Source of the DNA: Bacteroidota bacterium
Lineage (GTDB): Bacteria > Bacteroidota > Ignavibacteria > Ignavibacteriales > Ignavibacteriaceae
Direction: 5' to 3'
Assembly: GCA_021824145.1 (NCBI GenBank)
Contig: JAKALM010000015.1
Location: 18,834 to 82,833 of the forward strand
Length of the DNA: 64,000 nt
Shown: positions 55,782-64,000 of the stretch, in pieces
How the letters are laid out: the number at the start of each line of letters is the position of its first letter
Position numbering within the stretch: position 1 is the stretch's first letter
The notes under the pieces: model-generated
Seen by the model: the letters and a program-made list of their open reading frames with translations, nothing else
What the model was told of the DNA's origin: nothing
Database searches by the model: none
Program-made: the position numbers and the translations under genes

Positions 55782-56714
55782 ATGAGCATTGTTGTAGAAA
55801 ATCTTACAAAACAGTACGGACCTCAAAAAGCAGTTGATGAAATTTCATTTCAAGTTAATACCGGTGAGATATTAGGTTTTCTTGGGCCAAACGGTGCTGG
55901 TAAAACTACCACAATGAAAATAATTACATGCTTTATGGCTCCAAATTCAGGTGATGTTAAAATCAATAACTTATCTATTCATTCAAATCCCGAAGAAATA
56001 AAAAAGAAAATCGGTTACTTGCCGGAAAATAATCCGCTGTATTATGACATGCCGGTTTTAGAATATCTCGATTTTGTCGGTAAGCTTCAGGGAATTGAGA
56101 ATAGTAAAATTCAAAATAAAATTATTGAAATGGTTCACGTTTGCGGATTGAATGAAGAGAAACACAAGAAAATCGGAGAGCTTTCAAAAGGCTACAGGCA
56201 GCGTGTCGGGCTTGCTCAAGCTATGATTCACGATCCGGAAATTTTAATTTTAGATGAACCAACAACCGGATTGGATCCTAATCAAATTATTGAAATCAGA
56301 AAACTTATTCGTCAGCTTGGAAAAGAAAAAACTGTTATACTCAGCACTCATATACTTCCGGAAGTTGAAGCAACATGCGATAGAATTTTAATTATCAACA
56401 AAGGAAAAATTGTTGCCGATGGAACTCCTGAGACTTTACGCAAACAAGCTCAAGGAAATGAAGTTCTTCGTGTTCAGATTTCTGATTCTGAAAATCAAGA
56501 TTTATTAACTTCATCGCTGCAATCCTTGGATACAATTCAAATGGTAGATCCAGTAAAAGAGCATCAAGGTGCGTTTATTATTCAAAGTAAAGAAGGTGCA
56601 TCTTCAAGAAGAGCAATTTTTAATTTGTGTGTTAAGAAAAATTGGGTGCTGACGGAATTAACACCGATTGAAACAAAGCTCGAAGATATTTTTAGAGAAC
56701 TAACTACTGATTAA
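55782..56714 (+). CDS. gldA: ABC transporter ATPase, GldA type
   Basis: A 310-residue ATPase: Walker A GPNGAGKTT, YLPENNPLYYDMP (typical GldA Q-loop region), signature LSKGYRQRVGLAQAM, Walker B ILILDEPTTGLDP, switch STHILPE. A C-terminal domain with VADGTPETLRKQ follows. GldA/F/G form an ABC complex needed for gliding in flavobacteria and probably act on envelope components. The order gldA-gldF-gldG-DUF4340 with 5-6-base gaps is a compact operon. Confidence 0.85.
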   Translation: MSIVVENLTKQYGPQKAVDEISFQVNTGEILGFLGPNGAGKTTTMKIITCFMAPNSGDVKINNLSIHSNPEEIKKKIGYLPENNPLYYDMPVLEYLDFVGKLQGIENSKIQNKIIEMVHVCGLNEEKHKKIGELSKGYRQRVGLAQAMIHDPEILILDEPTTGLDPNQIIEIRKLIRQLGKEKTVILSTHILPEVEATCDRILIINKGKIVADGTPETLRKQAQGNEVLRVQISDSENQDLLTSSLQSLDTIQMVDPVKEHQGAFIIQSKEGASSRRAIFNLCVKKNWVLTELTPIETKLEDIFRELTTD

Positions 56715-56719
56715 TTATT

Positions 56720-57445
56720 ATGAAAAAAATTTGGATTATTGCCTTAAAAGAACTTCGTTCATTTTTTGATTCGCTCACTGCTTATATACTTATCGTCGTC
56801 TTTCTTGGGTTAAGCGGATTTTTTACGTGGCTTTTCGGTTCCGATATTTTCTTAGTCGGCCAGGCTTCACTTCAATCATTTTTTTCAGTGGCATATTGGA
56901 CTCTTTTCTTTTTCACTCCGGCGCTTACAATGAAAATGTTAGCCGAAGAAAATAAATCCGGAACTATTGAATTGTTATTGACTAAAGCAGTGACTGATTG
57001 GGATGTAATTCTCGGTAAATTTCTTGCTTGCTTAATGCTGATTGGAATTGCTCTTCTTCTAACGCTGCCTTATTACCTAAGTGTTTGGGCATTGGGGCCG
57101 ATTGATCACGGAGCTGTTTGGTGCGGTTACCTCGGATTAATTTTGATGAGCATGGCATATATCAGCATCGGATTATTTGCAAGCAGCATAACAAATAATC
57201 AAATTGTTTCTTTTTTACTTTCATTATTTATCGGAGTTTTTTTCTTAATAATATTTAATGTACTCTCTTCAGACTTCACTGGTTTGATCGGAGAAATTTT
57301 AAGTTACTTAAGTCTTTCAACTCACTTCGATTCAATATCGCGCGGTGTCGTGGATTCAAAAGATGTAATTTTCTTTTTAAGCATTACATTGTTTGGATTA
57401 ATTTTAGCTGAGTCGTCTCTTTCAAAAAGAAATATTGTAGAATAA
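56720..57445 (+). CDS. gldF: ABC-2 permease, GldF type
   Basis: A 241-residue membrane subunit with six hydrophobic segments. The N-terminus MKKIWIIALKELRSFFDSLTAYI and LKEL/LAEENKSGTIELLLTKAVTDWDVILGKF are the ABC-2/GldF coupling motifs. It starts 6 bases after gldA and forms the channel with the GldG/ATPase subunits. The substrate is unknown. Confidence 0.82.
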   Translation: MKKIWIIALKELRSFFDSLTAYILIVVFLGLSGFFTWLFGSDIFLVGQASLQSFFSVAYWTLFFFTPALTMKMLAEENKSGTIELLLTKAVTDWDVILGKFLACLMLIGIALLLTLPYYLSVWALGPIDHGAVWCGYLGLILMSMAYISIGLFASSITNNQIVSFLLSLFIGVFFLIIFNVLSSDFTGLIGEILSYLSLSTHFDSISRGVVDSKDVIFFLSITLFGLILAESSLSKRNIVE

Positions 57446-57450
57446 TAACT

Positions 57451-58974
57451 ATGCTGACAAAACAAAAAGTTTATACAACCATTGCATTAATTTTTGGCAT
57501 TTTACTTTTAGTAAATATTGTTGCCGACAGATTTTTTGTCAGGCTGGATTTTACTCAAGGTCATCAATACACTTTAAGTAAAGCAACAGATGATATATTA
57601 AAATCTTTAGATGCACCTGTAACTGTTACCGCTTACTTTTCTGAAAACCTTCCGCCGGATATTGCTCAAGTTCGGAATGATTTTAAGGATATGCTGATTG
57701 AGTACAGTAATGAATCAAACGGTAAAGTTGTTTATGATTTTGTAAATCCCAACAAAGATCAAGAAACGGAAATGAAGGCGCAGCAGGCTGGTATTCAGCC
57801 CGTGATGATTAATGTTCGCGAGCGGGATCAGATGAAGCAGCAGCGTGCTTATCTAGGTGCAGTTCTGCAATATCAAGGCAGAACAGAATTGATACCATTG
57901 ATTCAGCCAGGCTCAGCAATGGAATATGCGCTTTCTTCTACAATTAAGAAATTATCGCTTAAGAACAAAACTAAAATTGCTTTTCTTCAAGGAAACGGAG
58001 AGCCAAGTCTTAGTGATCTTCAGCAGCTTGATGAACAGCTTTCGATTCTTTATGATGTTAATACTGTTAAGCTAACTGATACAACAACAATTCCAACTGA
58101 TTATAAAACGCTTGTAATTCTTTCTCCGCAGGATACAATTGCACCGGATTTGCTGAAACAGCTTGATGATTTTCTTTCTCACGGCGGAAGAATATTAGTC
58201 GCGCTTGACCGAGTAAAAGGAAACTTACAAAATGCAACCGGATCAGCAGTGAATATCGGAATAAATGATTGGCTGAAAAACAAAGGCATTGATGTTCAAG
58301 GTGATTTTATAATTGATGCAAACTGCGGAAGTGTAATGGTAAGACAGCAGCAAGGAATGTTTGTAATGAATACGCCGATAAGATTCCCTTATCTTCCGAT
58401 GATTACAAAATTTGCTGATCATCCAATTACAAAAGGAATTGAGCAAGTACTTATGCCATTTACAAGTCCAATTAGAATAACAAAAGCGGACAGCTCGCTG
58501 CATTATGTTACTTTAGCTTCAACATCAAATAAATCCGGGATTCAGCAGCCGCCTGTTTATTTTCAAGTTTCAAAGCAATGGACTCAAAATGATTTTCCTT
58601 TATCTTCATTGCCTGTTGCAGTTGCGGTTGACGGCAAAATTGAAAATGGAGTTTACTCAAAAATGGTTGTCTTCGGCAACGGTGATTTTGCAACGAACGG
58701 TTCAGGGCAAAATGCACAAAAACTTGATCCGGATAATGTGAATCTAATGGCGAATGCAATTGATTGGTTATCTGACGATACCGGATTAATTTCACTTCGT
58801 ACAAAAGGAATTAATTCCCGTCCTTTAAATGCTAATATTTCTGAGAGCACAAAAGTGCTAGTAAAATATTTAAACTTTTTACTCCCGATACTTTTAATTA
58901 TTGCTTACGGAGTTTTCAGATACCAGAGGAGAAAACGATTAAAAAATAAATGGATGAATGAAATTTATGGTTAA
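57451..58974 (+). CDS. gldG: GldG-type ABC auxiliary protein
   Basis: A 507-residue protein: one N-terminal membrane segment (residues ~10-30), a large soluble extracytoplasmic domain of the ABC_transp_aux type (DFTQGHQYTLSKATDDILKS, VTVTAYFSENLPPDI, KTKIAFLQGNGEPSLSDL, HGGRILVALDRVKGNL), and a C-terminal membrane helix (LVKYLNFLLPILLIIAYGVF) with a basic tail RRKRLKNK. It partners GldF, 6 bases upstream. The DUF4340 gene overlaps its end by 17 bases. Confidence 0.85.
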   Translation: MLTKQKVYTTIALIFGILLLVNIVADRFFVRLDFTQGHQYTLSKATDDILKSLDAPVTVTAYFSENLPPDIAQVRNDFKDMLIEYSNESNGKVVYDFVNPNKDQETEMKAQQAGIQPVMINVRERDQMKQQRAYLGAVLQYQGRTELIPLIQPGSAMEYALSSTIKKLSLKNKTKIAFLQGNGEPSLSDLQQLDEQLSILYDVNTVKLTDTTTIPTDYKTLVILSPQDTIAPDLLKQLDDFLSHGGRILVALDRVKGNLQNATGSAVNIGINDWLKNKGIDVQGDFIIDANCGSVMVRQQQGMFVMNTPIRFPYLPMITKFADHPITKGIEQVLMPFTSPIRITKADSSLHYVTLASTSNKSGIQQPPVYFQVSKQWTQNDFPLSSLPVAVAVDGKIENGVYSKMVVFGNGDFATNGSGQNAQKLDPDNVNLMANAIDWLSDDTGLISLRTKGINSRPLNANISESTKVLVKYLNFLLPILLIIAYGVFRYQRRKRLKNKWMNEIYG

Positions 58975-59902
58975 TAAGCTTTCAATAAAATCCTTAGGAA
59001 TTATATTTTTAGTTTTGCTGGTAATTGTTGCGGCATTTATAATTTATGATTCAAGCCATGGTGAAAGGTCGTTCCGCAGCAGCCTGGTTTCAATTGATAC
59101 AGCAAAGGTTACTTCAATTTCAATATATCCTAAAGCCATAAACCATAAAGAAGTAAGATTGTATAAAGAAGGAAATTATTGGGAGGTGAATTTAGAAAAT
59201 GGAAAAACTGCAAACGTACCTTATTCAAAAATTCAGGATTTATTTATACAGCTTTTAAACATCAAACCTCAAAACGTAGCAGCACAAAGCGCCGATCAAT
59301 GGAAAGAATTTAATGTTGATACTTCTGGAACAAGAGTGAAAGTTTATGAAGGCGATAAAAATACATTGGATTTAACAATTGGTAAATTTACATATCAGCA
59401 GCCGAGAAGCATGTTCACTTATGTTCGAGTTGGCGGCGATGATAATGTTTACCAAACAATTGGATTTTTAGATTTTGTATTTAATCATAATGCAAATTAT
59501 TTCAGAGATGATGCAGTTATTAAAGATGACTATTTAAGCTGGAATAAACTTACTTTTACTTATCCTGCAGATAGTTCATTTCAATTAGTTAAGACAAATG
59601 GCAATTGGGGAATTAACGGAGCTAAAGTTGATTCAGCAAAGATTGCAAATTATCTTAATTCGTTATCAAACATGCAAGATCCGAACTTTATCGACAATCC
59701 TGATCAATCAATTTTTAGAAAAGCTGAATTTACATTAACAATTCAAACGCCAAAATTTGGTGCGATAAATGTTTCTGCTTTTGCCGACACTTCGAATATT
59801 GTTATAACCTCTTCGCAATATCCAGATACATATTTCGACGGAAAGAAAGCGGATTTCTGGAAAAGAATATTTGTCGGTAAAAACTCTTTCATAAAAAAGT
59901 AA
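58958..59902 (+). CDS. DUF4340 protein of the Gld-type operon
   Basis: A 314-residue protein with an N-terminal transmembrane segment (about 12-32, IIFLVLLVIVAAFIIYDSS) and a soluble extracytoplasmic DUF4340-like domain: VTSISIYPKAINHKEVRLYK, VNLENGKTANVPYSKIQDLF, then FTYVRVGGDDNVYQTIGFLD and a repeat-like WNKLTFTYPADSSFQLVKTN. Such proteins follow GldG-like genes in many Bacteroidota. The function is unknown; it probably completes the envelope ABC complex. It overlaps gldG by 17 bases. Confidence 0.78.
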   Translation: MKFMVNKLSIKSLGIIFLVLLVIVAAFIIYDSSHGERSFRSSLVSIDTAKVTSISIYPKAINHKEVRLYKEGNYWEVNLENGKTANVPYSKIQDLFIQLLNIKPQNVAAQSADQWKEFNVDTSGTRVKVYEGDKNTLDLTIGKFTYQQPRSMFTYVRVGGDDNVYQTIGFLDFVFNHNANYFRDDAVIKDDYLSWNKLTFTYPADSSFQLVKTNGNWGINGAKVDSAKIANYLNSLSNMQDPNFIDNPDQSIFRKAEFTLTIQTPKFGAINVSAFADTSNIVITSSQYPDTYFDGKKADFWKRIFVGKNSFIKK

Positions 59903-59976
59903 AATTATAAAACGCAAATATTTATTTAGAAAAACTTTCCGTCATCTAAAATCACTTTAGATAAAATTAACTTTCC

Positions 59977-59984
59977 TATATTTG
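59977..59984 (+). promoter_or_regulatory. possible -7 promoter element TATATTTG
   Basis: TATATTTG fits TAnnTTTG and lies 39 bases upstream of the metallophosphoesterase ATG; a weak TTTAG sits about 20 bases further upstream. Tentative. Confidence 0.3.
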
Positions 59985-60023
59985 TAGAAATTGTTTCTTA
60001 TCAATTTCTAAAAGGTAATTGAG

Positions 60024-61769
60024 ATGTTTAAACTTTTATCAAAGAAAAATTTCTTTCTGTTATTGGTTGTCATAATCCTTTCTTTATTTCAAAACATAGA
60101 AGCACAAGAGTTTAGATTTGTAGTTTGGGGCGATAGCCAATTTGAAAATCCAAATACTTTTGAAGAAATAGTGAAAGAGACAGAACTGCTTAAGCCGGCA
60201 TTTGTAATTCATGTCGGCGATATGATTCATGGTTACACTTACGATATTAACCAAGCAAAAGAACAATGGAAAAAATTTAAACAGCAGATTTCACCTTTAA
60301 CTTGTCCGTTTTATCCAACACCGGGCAATCATGACGTTACAACAAAAGAGATTCAGCATGCATACACCGAAGCTTGGGGAAAAGACAAGCTTTATTATTC
60401 TTTCGATTATGAAAATTCTCATTTTATAATTATTAATGCTTTTCTTGATCAGCAGTTTGATACTATTCCGTCAGTGGAATATCAATGGCTGCTTCAGGAT
60501 TTAGAAAAGGCAAAGGATGCAAAAAATATTTTTATATCATTTCATTCTCCGCTTTACATGAATCCAAAATACGATTGGAAACCGCTTCAGGAAATATTGA
60601 AGAAGTATCCAATCAAGGGAATTTTCTCCGGTCATTATCATATTTATGATTACAGAGTTGAAAATGGAATTCCATACTTCTGTTTAAATTCATCTGGCAA
60701 TATGGATTTTGAAAATTTCCTTGCCGGCTATGGACATGGATTTTTATATGTAACAGTTAACGGCGATAAAGTTGATTATGCATTTATTACTCATGGTAAA
60801 GTTTATCCGCCGGATGCAGTTAAGCCAGGCGAATCTAGAAGATCGCCAAGATTTTTTAACACGGATAAAACTATTTTAATTCCAGATCCATCAAAAGCTC
60901 CGGTTAAAATGAATGTTGAAGTTCCGATTATTAACAGAAGCAATGTTGAAAGAGATTATACTTTAAGCTGGGAAACAAAAGATTACCGTTGGAAGTTTGA
61001 ACCTTGCGGTGCAAATATTAAAGTAGGCCCTGGAGAAACGAAGAAAGTTAAATTTTCTATTTCAGGTCCCGAAGGAAATTTTACTAGAGAAGATCTGCCA
61101 AAGTTAAAAGTTTCGGCTCCATATACAACATTGGCTGGGGATGTTACACAAAGTGTTTACTATTTTCATTTATTTAATCCGCCGCAGACTTTTGCAAAGT
61201 ATACAAATGAAAAAATAAATATTGATGGAATGGATGATGAGTCGGCGTGGAAAAATGTAAAAGGAATTGATCAGCTTTACGATGGCTACACCGGTAATCC
61301 AGCTGAGGAAAAAACTCATGTAAAACTTTTGTATGATGATAAGAATTTGTATGTAAGTGTTGTCGGCGATGAACCGCATCCTGAAAATCTTTCTGCAAAA
61401 GCTTACGGCGATATTCCATTGGTTTTCGGCGATGATGATTTTGAATTATTCTTTGACACAAAACATGATCAAACAAATTTTTTCCGTCTGATGGTAAACC
61501 CAAAGGGAACTGTTTTGTGCAGCAGTCCCAAAGGATTATTTTCTTTTAAGTTTGATGTGAAGACACACGTCGGCAAAGATAATTGGAGCGCAGAATTCAA
61601 AATTCCGTTTGATCAACTAAATGTTAAGGAACCGAAGAAAGGCGATGTCTGGGGATTCGAAGTAATTCGCCATCGTTTGCTGTCAAAGATTCAGCAAAGC
61701 TTTTGGTCACTGATGCAGTATTATCTTCCTTATCAACCGGAGTATTTTGGTTTGTTGAAATTTGAATGA
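60024..61769 (+). CDS. secreted metallophosphoesterase with C-terminal CBM9-like domain
   Basis: A 581-residue exported protein, signal peptide 1-28 (ending NIEAQ). A calcineurin-like phosphoesterase domain (about 30-260) has WGDSQF, IHVGDMIHG, PGNHD, FHSPLY and SGHYHIYD, supplying the di-metal site. A middle beta domain follows, then a C-terminal CBM9-like domain (about 385-581: NEKINIDGMDDESAWKNV, FGDDDFELFFDTKHDQTNFF, FDVKTHVGKDNWSAEFKIPF) that may bind polysaccharide. Likely role: hydrolysing a phosphate ester at the cell surface or outside. No T9SS sorting domain is visible. Confidence 0.85.
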   Translation: MFKLLSKKNFFLLLVVIILSLFQNIEAQEFRFVVWGDSQFENPNTFEEIVKETELLKPAFVIHVGDMIHGYTYDINQAKEQWKKFKQQISPLTCPFYPTPGNHDVTTKEIQHAYTEAWGKDKLYYSFDYENSHFIIINAFLDQQFDTIPSVEYQWLLQDLEKAKDAKNIFISFHSPLYMNPKYDWKPLQEILKKYPIKGIFSGHYHIYDYRVENGIPYFCLNSSGNMDFENFLAGYGHGFLYVTVNGDKVDYAFITHGKVYPPDAVKPGESRRSPRFFNTDKTILIPDPSKAPVKMNVEVPIINRSNVERDYTLSWETKDYRWKFEPCGANIKVGPGETKKVKFSISGPEGNFTREDLPKLKVSAPYTTLAGDVTQSVYYFHLFNPPQTFAKYTNEKINIDGMDDESAWKNVKGIDQLYDGYTGNPAEEKTHVKLLYDDKNLYVSVVGDEPHPENLSAKAYGDIPLVFGDDDFELFFDTKHDQTNFFRLMVNPKGTVLCSSPKGLFSFKFDVKTHVGKDNWSAEFKIPFDQLNVKEPKKGDVWGFEVIRHRLLSKIQQSFWSLMQYYLPYQPEYFGLLKFE

Positions 61770-61800
61770 ATAATTCTTTCGTGATGAAAATTATTAATTA

Positions 61801-62060
61801 AACCGTTGAAACGGTTATGTTTCGTATCTTTCTTTATCAAGGGGCTGTCCAAAAAGTAATTTTGTCATCACGAGTGAAGCGAAGTGATCTGAATTTTGAA
61901 TTAAAAACAAAAGATTGCTTCGTTGTTTCACTCCTCGCAATGACTTCTAAACTACTTTTGGGACAACCCCTTAATGAAACTCAAACCCAACAATCAAAAC
62001 TGTTTTAACAGTTTTATTACATGCAATTTCTAATTCACTCAACGAGTTAATTAAAATAAT
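61801..62060. repeat. REP-like unit interrupted by a MITE-like element
   Basis: The head is AACCGTTGAAACGGTT (61801-61816), identical to the head at 5267-5282. The tail is TGTTTTAACAGTTTT and AATTCACTCAACGAGTTAAT (about 61998-62055), similar to the tail of that unit (AATTCACACAACGGGTAAAT). Between them sits the separate element at 61841-61970. The region fills most of the 307-base gap before thioredoxin. Confidence 0.55.
61841..61970. repeat. 130-bp MITE-like palindromic element
   Basis: Ends GGGGCTGTCCAAAAAGTA and, on the other strand, GGGGTTGTCCCAAAAGTA form imperfect terminal inverted repeats. Inside, both arms carry the mirrored block around CACGAGTGAAGCGAAGTGAT and GTCATTGCGAGGAGTGAAAC, so the element is nearly one large palindrome. 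The GTCATTGCGAGGAG-type core is a well-known dispersed repeat in bacterial genomes. No coding content. Confidence 0.65.
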
Positions 62061-62076
62061 TAGAAAAATTGAAGAA

Positions 62077-62418
62077 CTAATTACCGGATTCAAAGAAAAG
62101 AGAATATGGTCTATCTAATTCTTCACTCAGCTCGTGCAAATTTACGTTGCGGGATTTTCTAATAAATTCTTTACCATCAATAAAAAATAGAATTGTCGGC
62201 ACTGCAAAAATTCTATTTTGTGCCGCAAGTTCTTTTTGAGATTCACAATCGACATATCCAAATTTCATATTAGGAAAATTTTCTTCAAGCAAACTAATTA
62301 ATTTAGGTTTTAGAACTTTACAAACATTGCATTGCGGCGTGCTGAAGTAAACAACAGCGCCGGAGTTGTTGTTTATAAAATTTTGAAACTCATCCATCGA
62401 ATTTAAATTAGTTTGCAT
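62077..62418 (-). CDS. thioredoxin-family protein
   Basis: A 113-residue thiol-disulfide oxidoreductase with the CNVC active site in YFSTPQCNVCKVLKPKL and the cis-Pro segment FAVPTILFFIDGKEF. The conserved Trp of canonical thioredoxins before the active site is absent, as in many Bacteroidota thioredoxin-like proteins; a general role in protein redox is likely. No signal peptide, so cytoplasmic. It lies 18 bases downstream of the short recQ on the same strand and is probably cotranscribed with it. Confidence 0.88.
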   Translation of the reverse strand: MQTNLNSMDEFQNFINNNSGAVVYFSTPQCNVCKVLKPKLISLLEENFPNMKFGYVDCESQKELAAQNRIFAVPTILFFIDGKEFIRKSRNVNLHELSEELDRPYSLFFESGN

Positions 62419-62436
62419 ATAATCCTTTTCTAAAAA

Positions 62437-63885
62437 TCAATTAGATGAGGAAAGGGAACAATTGTCGCAATTGCCACAAGGTTTTTCATCTTTGAATCCA
62501 AAGTAATCAGAGATGAAAACTCTTCTGCATTCTTCTCCTCTAAAGTAGTTGACTACAGAAAGTAGTTTCTTATTATCATTTAAAAGTTTTTCTTTTAAAT
62601 GTTCCTCATCTTGAAGTTCATCTGGGAGTTCTTCAATTATACTCAAATCTCGATTTTCAATTGAGCCTTCAGTAACTCCATATCGATCAAGCATTCCGAG
62701 AGCAGTTTCAATTCTAAAATCTTTGCGGTTCTTAAAATTCATTTGTTCACGCAAGTGCTCAATTCCATCAACTGAATTGACTGCGTGAATATCTCTCTTT
62801 AACAGATCATAGAGCGCAGAATAAAAATCAGCGCTTGGATTAGACCACTTGATAAATTCCATCTGCGTATAAAGATCATCTTGATTATAAAGAAGAAGAC
62901 AAAGCGAATCCTTTCCGTCTCTGCCGGCGCGCCCGATTTCCTGATAATATGCTTCGATTGATGACGGAACTTCCGCATGAATGACAAAACGAATATCTGC
63001 TTTATCTATTCCCATTCCAAAAGCATTTGTTGCGAGTATAAGCTTTTGTTTTCCACTGAGAAAATCCCGCTGCATTTGTTTGCGCTGCTTGTCCTGCAGC
63101 TTGCCGTGATAAACTCCGTGGACAAATCCTTGGTCACGAAGCAATTGTGAAAACTTTTCCAACGTTTGAATTAAGGAGAAATAAATTATGCCTGAGCCGG
63201 AGTAATTATTCAGCACTGAAATTATAGCGGCATATTTTTCTTTATCATCAAAAATATCCAGTGCTTCAAGCCGCAGATTTGGCCGGTCAATTCCTTGATG
63301 AAATATTTTTATTTCATCTTTATGTATGTCCAGCTTATCAATTATATCTTTTTGTACTTCCGGGGTTGCTGTGGCAGTGAGTGCAATAGTAAGAGGATTT
63401 CCAATTAATTTTCTAAACTCTGCTATCCTTGAATAGTCAGGACGGAAATCATGTCCCCATTCCGAGATACAATGTGCTTCATCAATTGCAAGAAGAGAAA
63501 TATTAGTTGATTTTATTTTATCGACGAATTCACTTTTTCTAAAACGTTCAGGAGTAACATATAATAATTTTATTTTTCCGCCGATAAAATCTTCCAGTCT
63601 GGAATCCCGTTCTTTTTTGGAGAGAGTAGAATTGATGAACCCCGCCGGAATATTTTTCTTTCTCAAAGCATCAACCTGATCCTGCATAAGCGCAATGAGC
63701 GGACTAATTACAATCGTTCCGCCTTCAAAGATTAAAGCGGGAACTTGGTAGCATAATGATTTTCCGCTGCCTGTAGGCATTAAAACAAGCGAATGACCTT
63801 TCTCATTCACCAATCTATTTATAATATTTTCCTGCTCTCCGCGGAAGGAATCAAAGCCGAAATATTTTTTTAGTGTTTCTTTCAT
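62437..63885 (-). CDS. recQ: ATP-dependent DNA helicase RecQ, short form
   Basis: A 482-residue helicase: Walker A MPTGSGKS (Lys42), DEAH followed by CISEWGHDFRP, motif VI YYQEIGRAGRDG and the zinc site CRRVFISDYFGFKDEKPCGNCDNC. It ends right after this zinc domain, lacking the RQC winged helix and HRDC domain present in the long paralogue at 6922-9525. It should unwind DNA but probably has different substrate preferences. The two share about the first 480 residues in organisation. Confidence 0.94.
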   Translation of the reverse strand: MKETLKKYFGFDSFRGEQENIINRLVNEKGHSLVLMPTGSGKSLCYQVPALIFEGGTIVISPLIALMQDQVDALRKKNIPAGFINSTLSKKERDSRLEDFIGGKIKLLYVTPERFRKSEFVDKIKSTNISLLAIDEAHCISEWGHDFRPDYSRIAEFRKLIGNPLTIALTATATPEVQKDIIDKLDIHKDEIKIFHQGIDRPNLRLEALDIFDDKEKYAAIISVLNNYSGSGIIYFSLIQTLEKFSQLLRDQGFVHGVYHGKLQDKQRKQMQRDFLSGKQKLILATNAFGMGIDKADIRFVIHAEVPSSIEAYYQEIGRAGRDGKDSLCLLLYNQDDLYTQMEFIKWSNPSADFYSALYDLLKRDIHAVNSVDGIEHLREQMNFKNRKDFRIETALGMLDRYGVTEGSIENRDLSIIEELPDELQDEEHLKEKLLNDNKKLLSVVNYFRGEECRRVFISDYFGFKDEKPCGNCDNCSLSSSN

Positions 63886-64000
63886 CTAATCAAAAACATT
63901 AATTGAATTTGCTGCTCAAAGATAACAATACACAGTTTAATAAATTGTTTCAAAAACATCAACTACATGACGCGGAATAGTCATTGACCACCGAGTTAAA

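Noticed and set aside
61817..62008. 63-codon plus-strand frame
   Set aside because: Runs through the palindromic MITE-like element and only reflects its repeats.

Overview
The window is one AT-rich bacterial chromosome segment, most likely from an Ignavibacteria-type member of the Bacteroidota/Chlorobiota (FCB) group. The evidence is a secreted protein with a type IX secretion (T9SS) C-terminal sorting domain of the NPFNPSTKI type, a DUF5103-like T9SS plug protein, a GldA/GldF/GldG-type ABC system, an LptD-like outer-membrane protein, many Bacteroidota-style lipoproteins and frequent TTG/GTG starts. I see no tRNA, rRNA, CRISPR array, intact transposase or prophage.

Layout. 1-7 kb: the C-terminal half of an RND efflux pump cut by the window edge, two exported unknowns, then gap and pgk (glycolysis), a rhomboid protease and a small lipoprotein. 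7-9.5 kb: full-length recQ on the minus strand. 9.5-14.1 kb is a repeat-rich, decayed zone with a ygiD-type dioxygenase, a frame-interrupted RelE-like toxin gene, a DUF1670-like gene and a broken unidentified gene. 14.1-36 kb is mostly metabolism and maintenance: an ABC exporter, a 3-hydroxyacyl-CoA dehydrogenase with acetate kinase, an unusual SDR, an FAD oxidoreductase, a giant GH13 amylase-like protein, an inactive-looking esterase, mutS, a DUF1684 lipoprotein, aroF-tyrA (aromatic amino acids), a CDF metal exporter, a MORN/YwqK repeat protein and aguB-aguA (agmatine to putrescine). 36-46 kb: a decayed intergenic region with a strictly 21-bp-periodic array upstream of a small conserved-looking gene, a T9SS cargo protein followed by a beta-propeller-like lipoprotein, and a T9SS-plug/Gfo-Idh/LEA cluster. 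46-52 kb: ROK glucokinase, LptD-like protein, NYN-domain protein, YtxJ-type bacilliredoxin, then a decayed inverted duplicate of the 37-40 kb cargo/propeller block. 53-64 kb: amino-acid permease, nagA, gldA-gldF-gldG-DUF4340, a metallophosphoesterase with a CBM9-like tail, a nested palindromic repeat, thioredoxin and a short recQ paralogue.

How it fits together. Envelope and secretion functions (T9SS plug and cargo, LptD, Gld ABC system, lipoproteins) sit among central carbon and amino-acid genes. The most notable signals are non-genic or decayed: the phased 21-bp array, a toxin gene whose two frames meet exactly at an A-AAA-AAC slippery heptamer, a duplicated cargo/propeller block dying by point nonsense mutations, and two loci where palindromic repeat families are nested in each other in opposite order. 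I did not find a complete new defence or biosynthetic system. The candidate novelties are these elements and several proteins lacking canonical catalytic residues.
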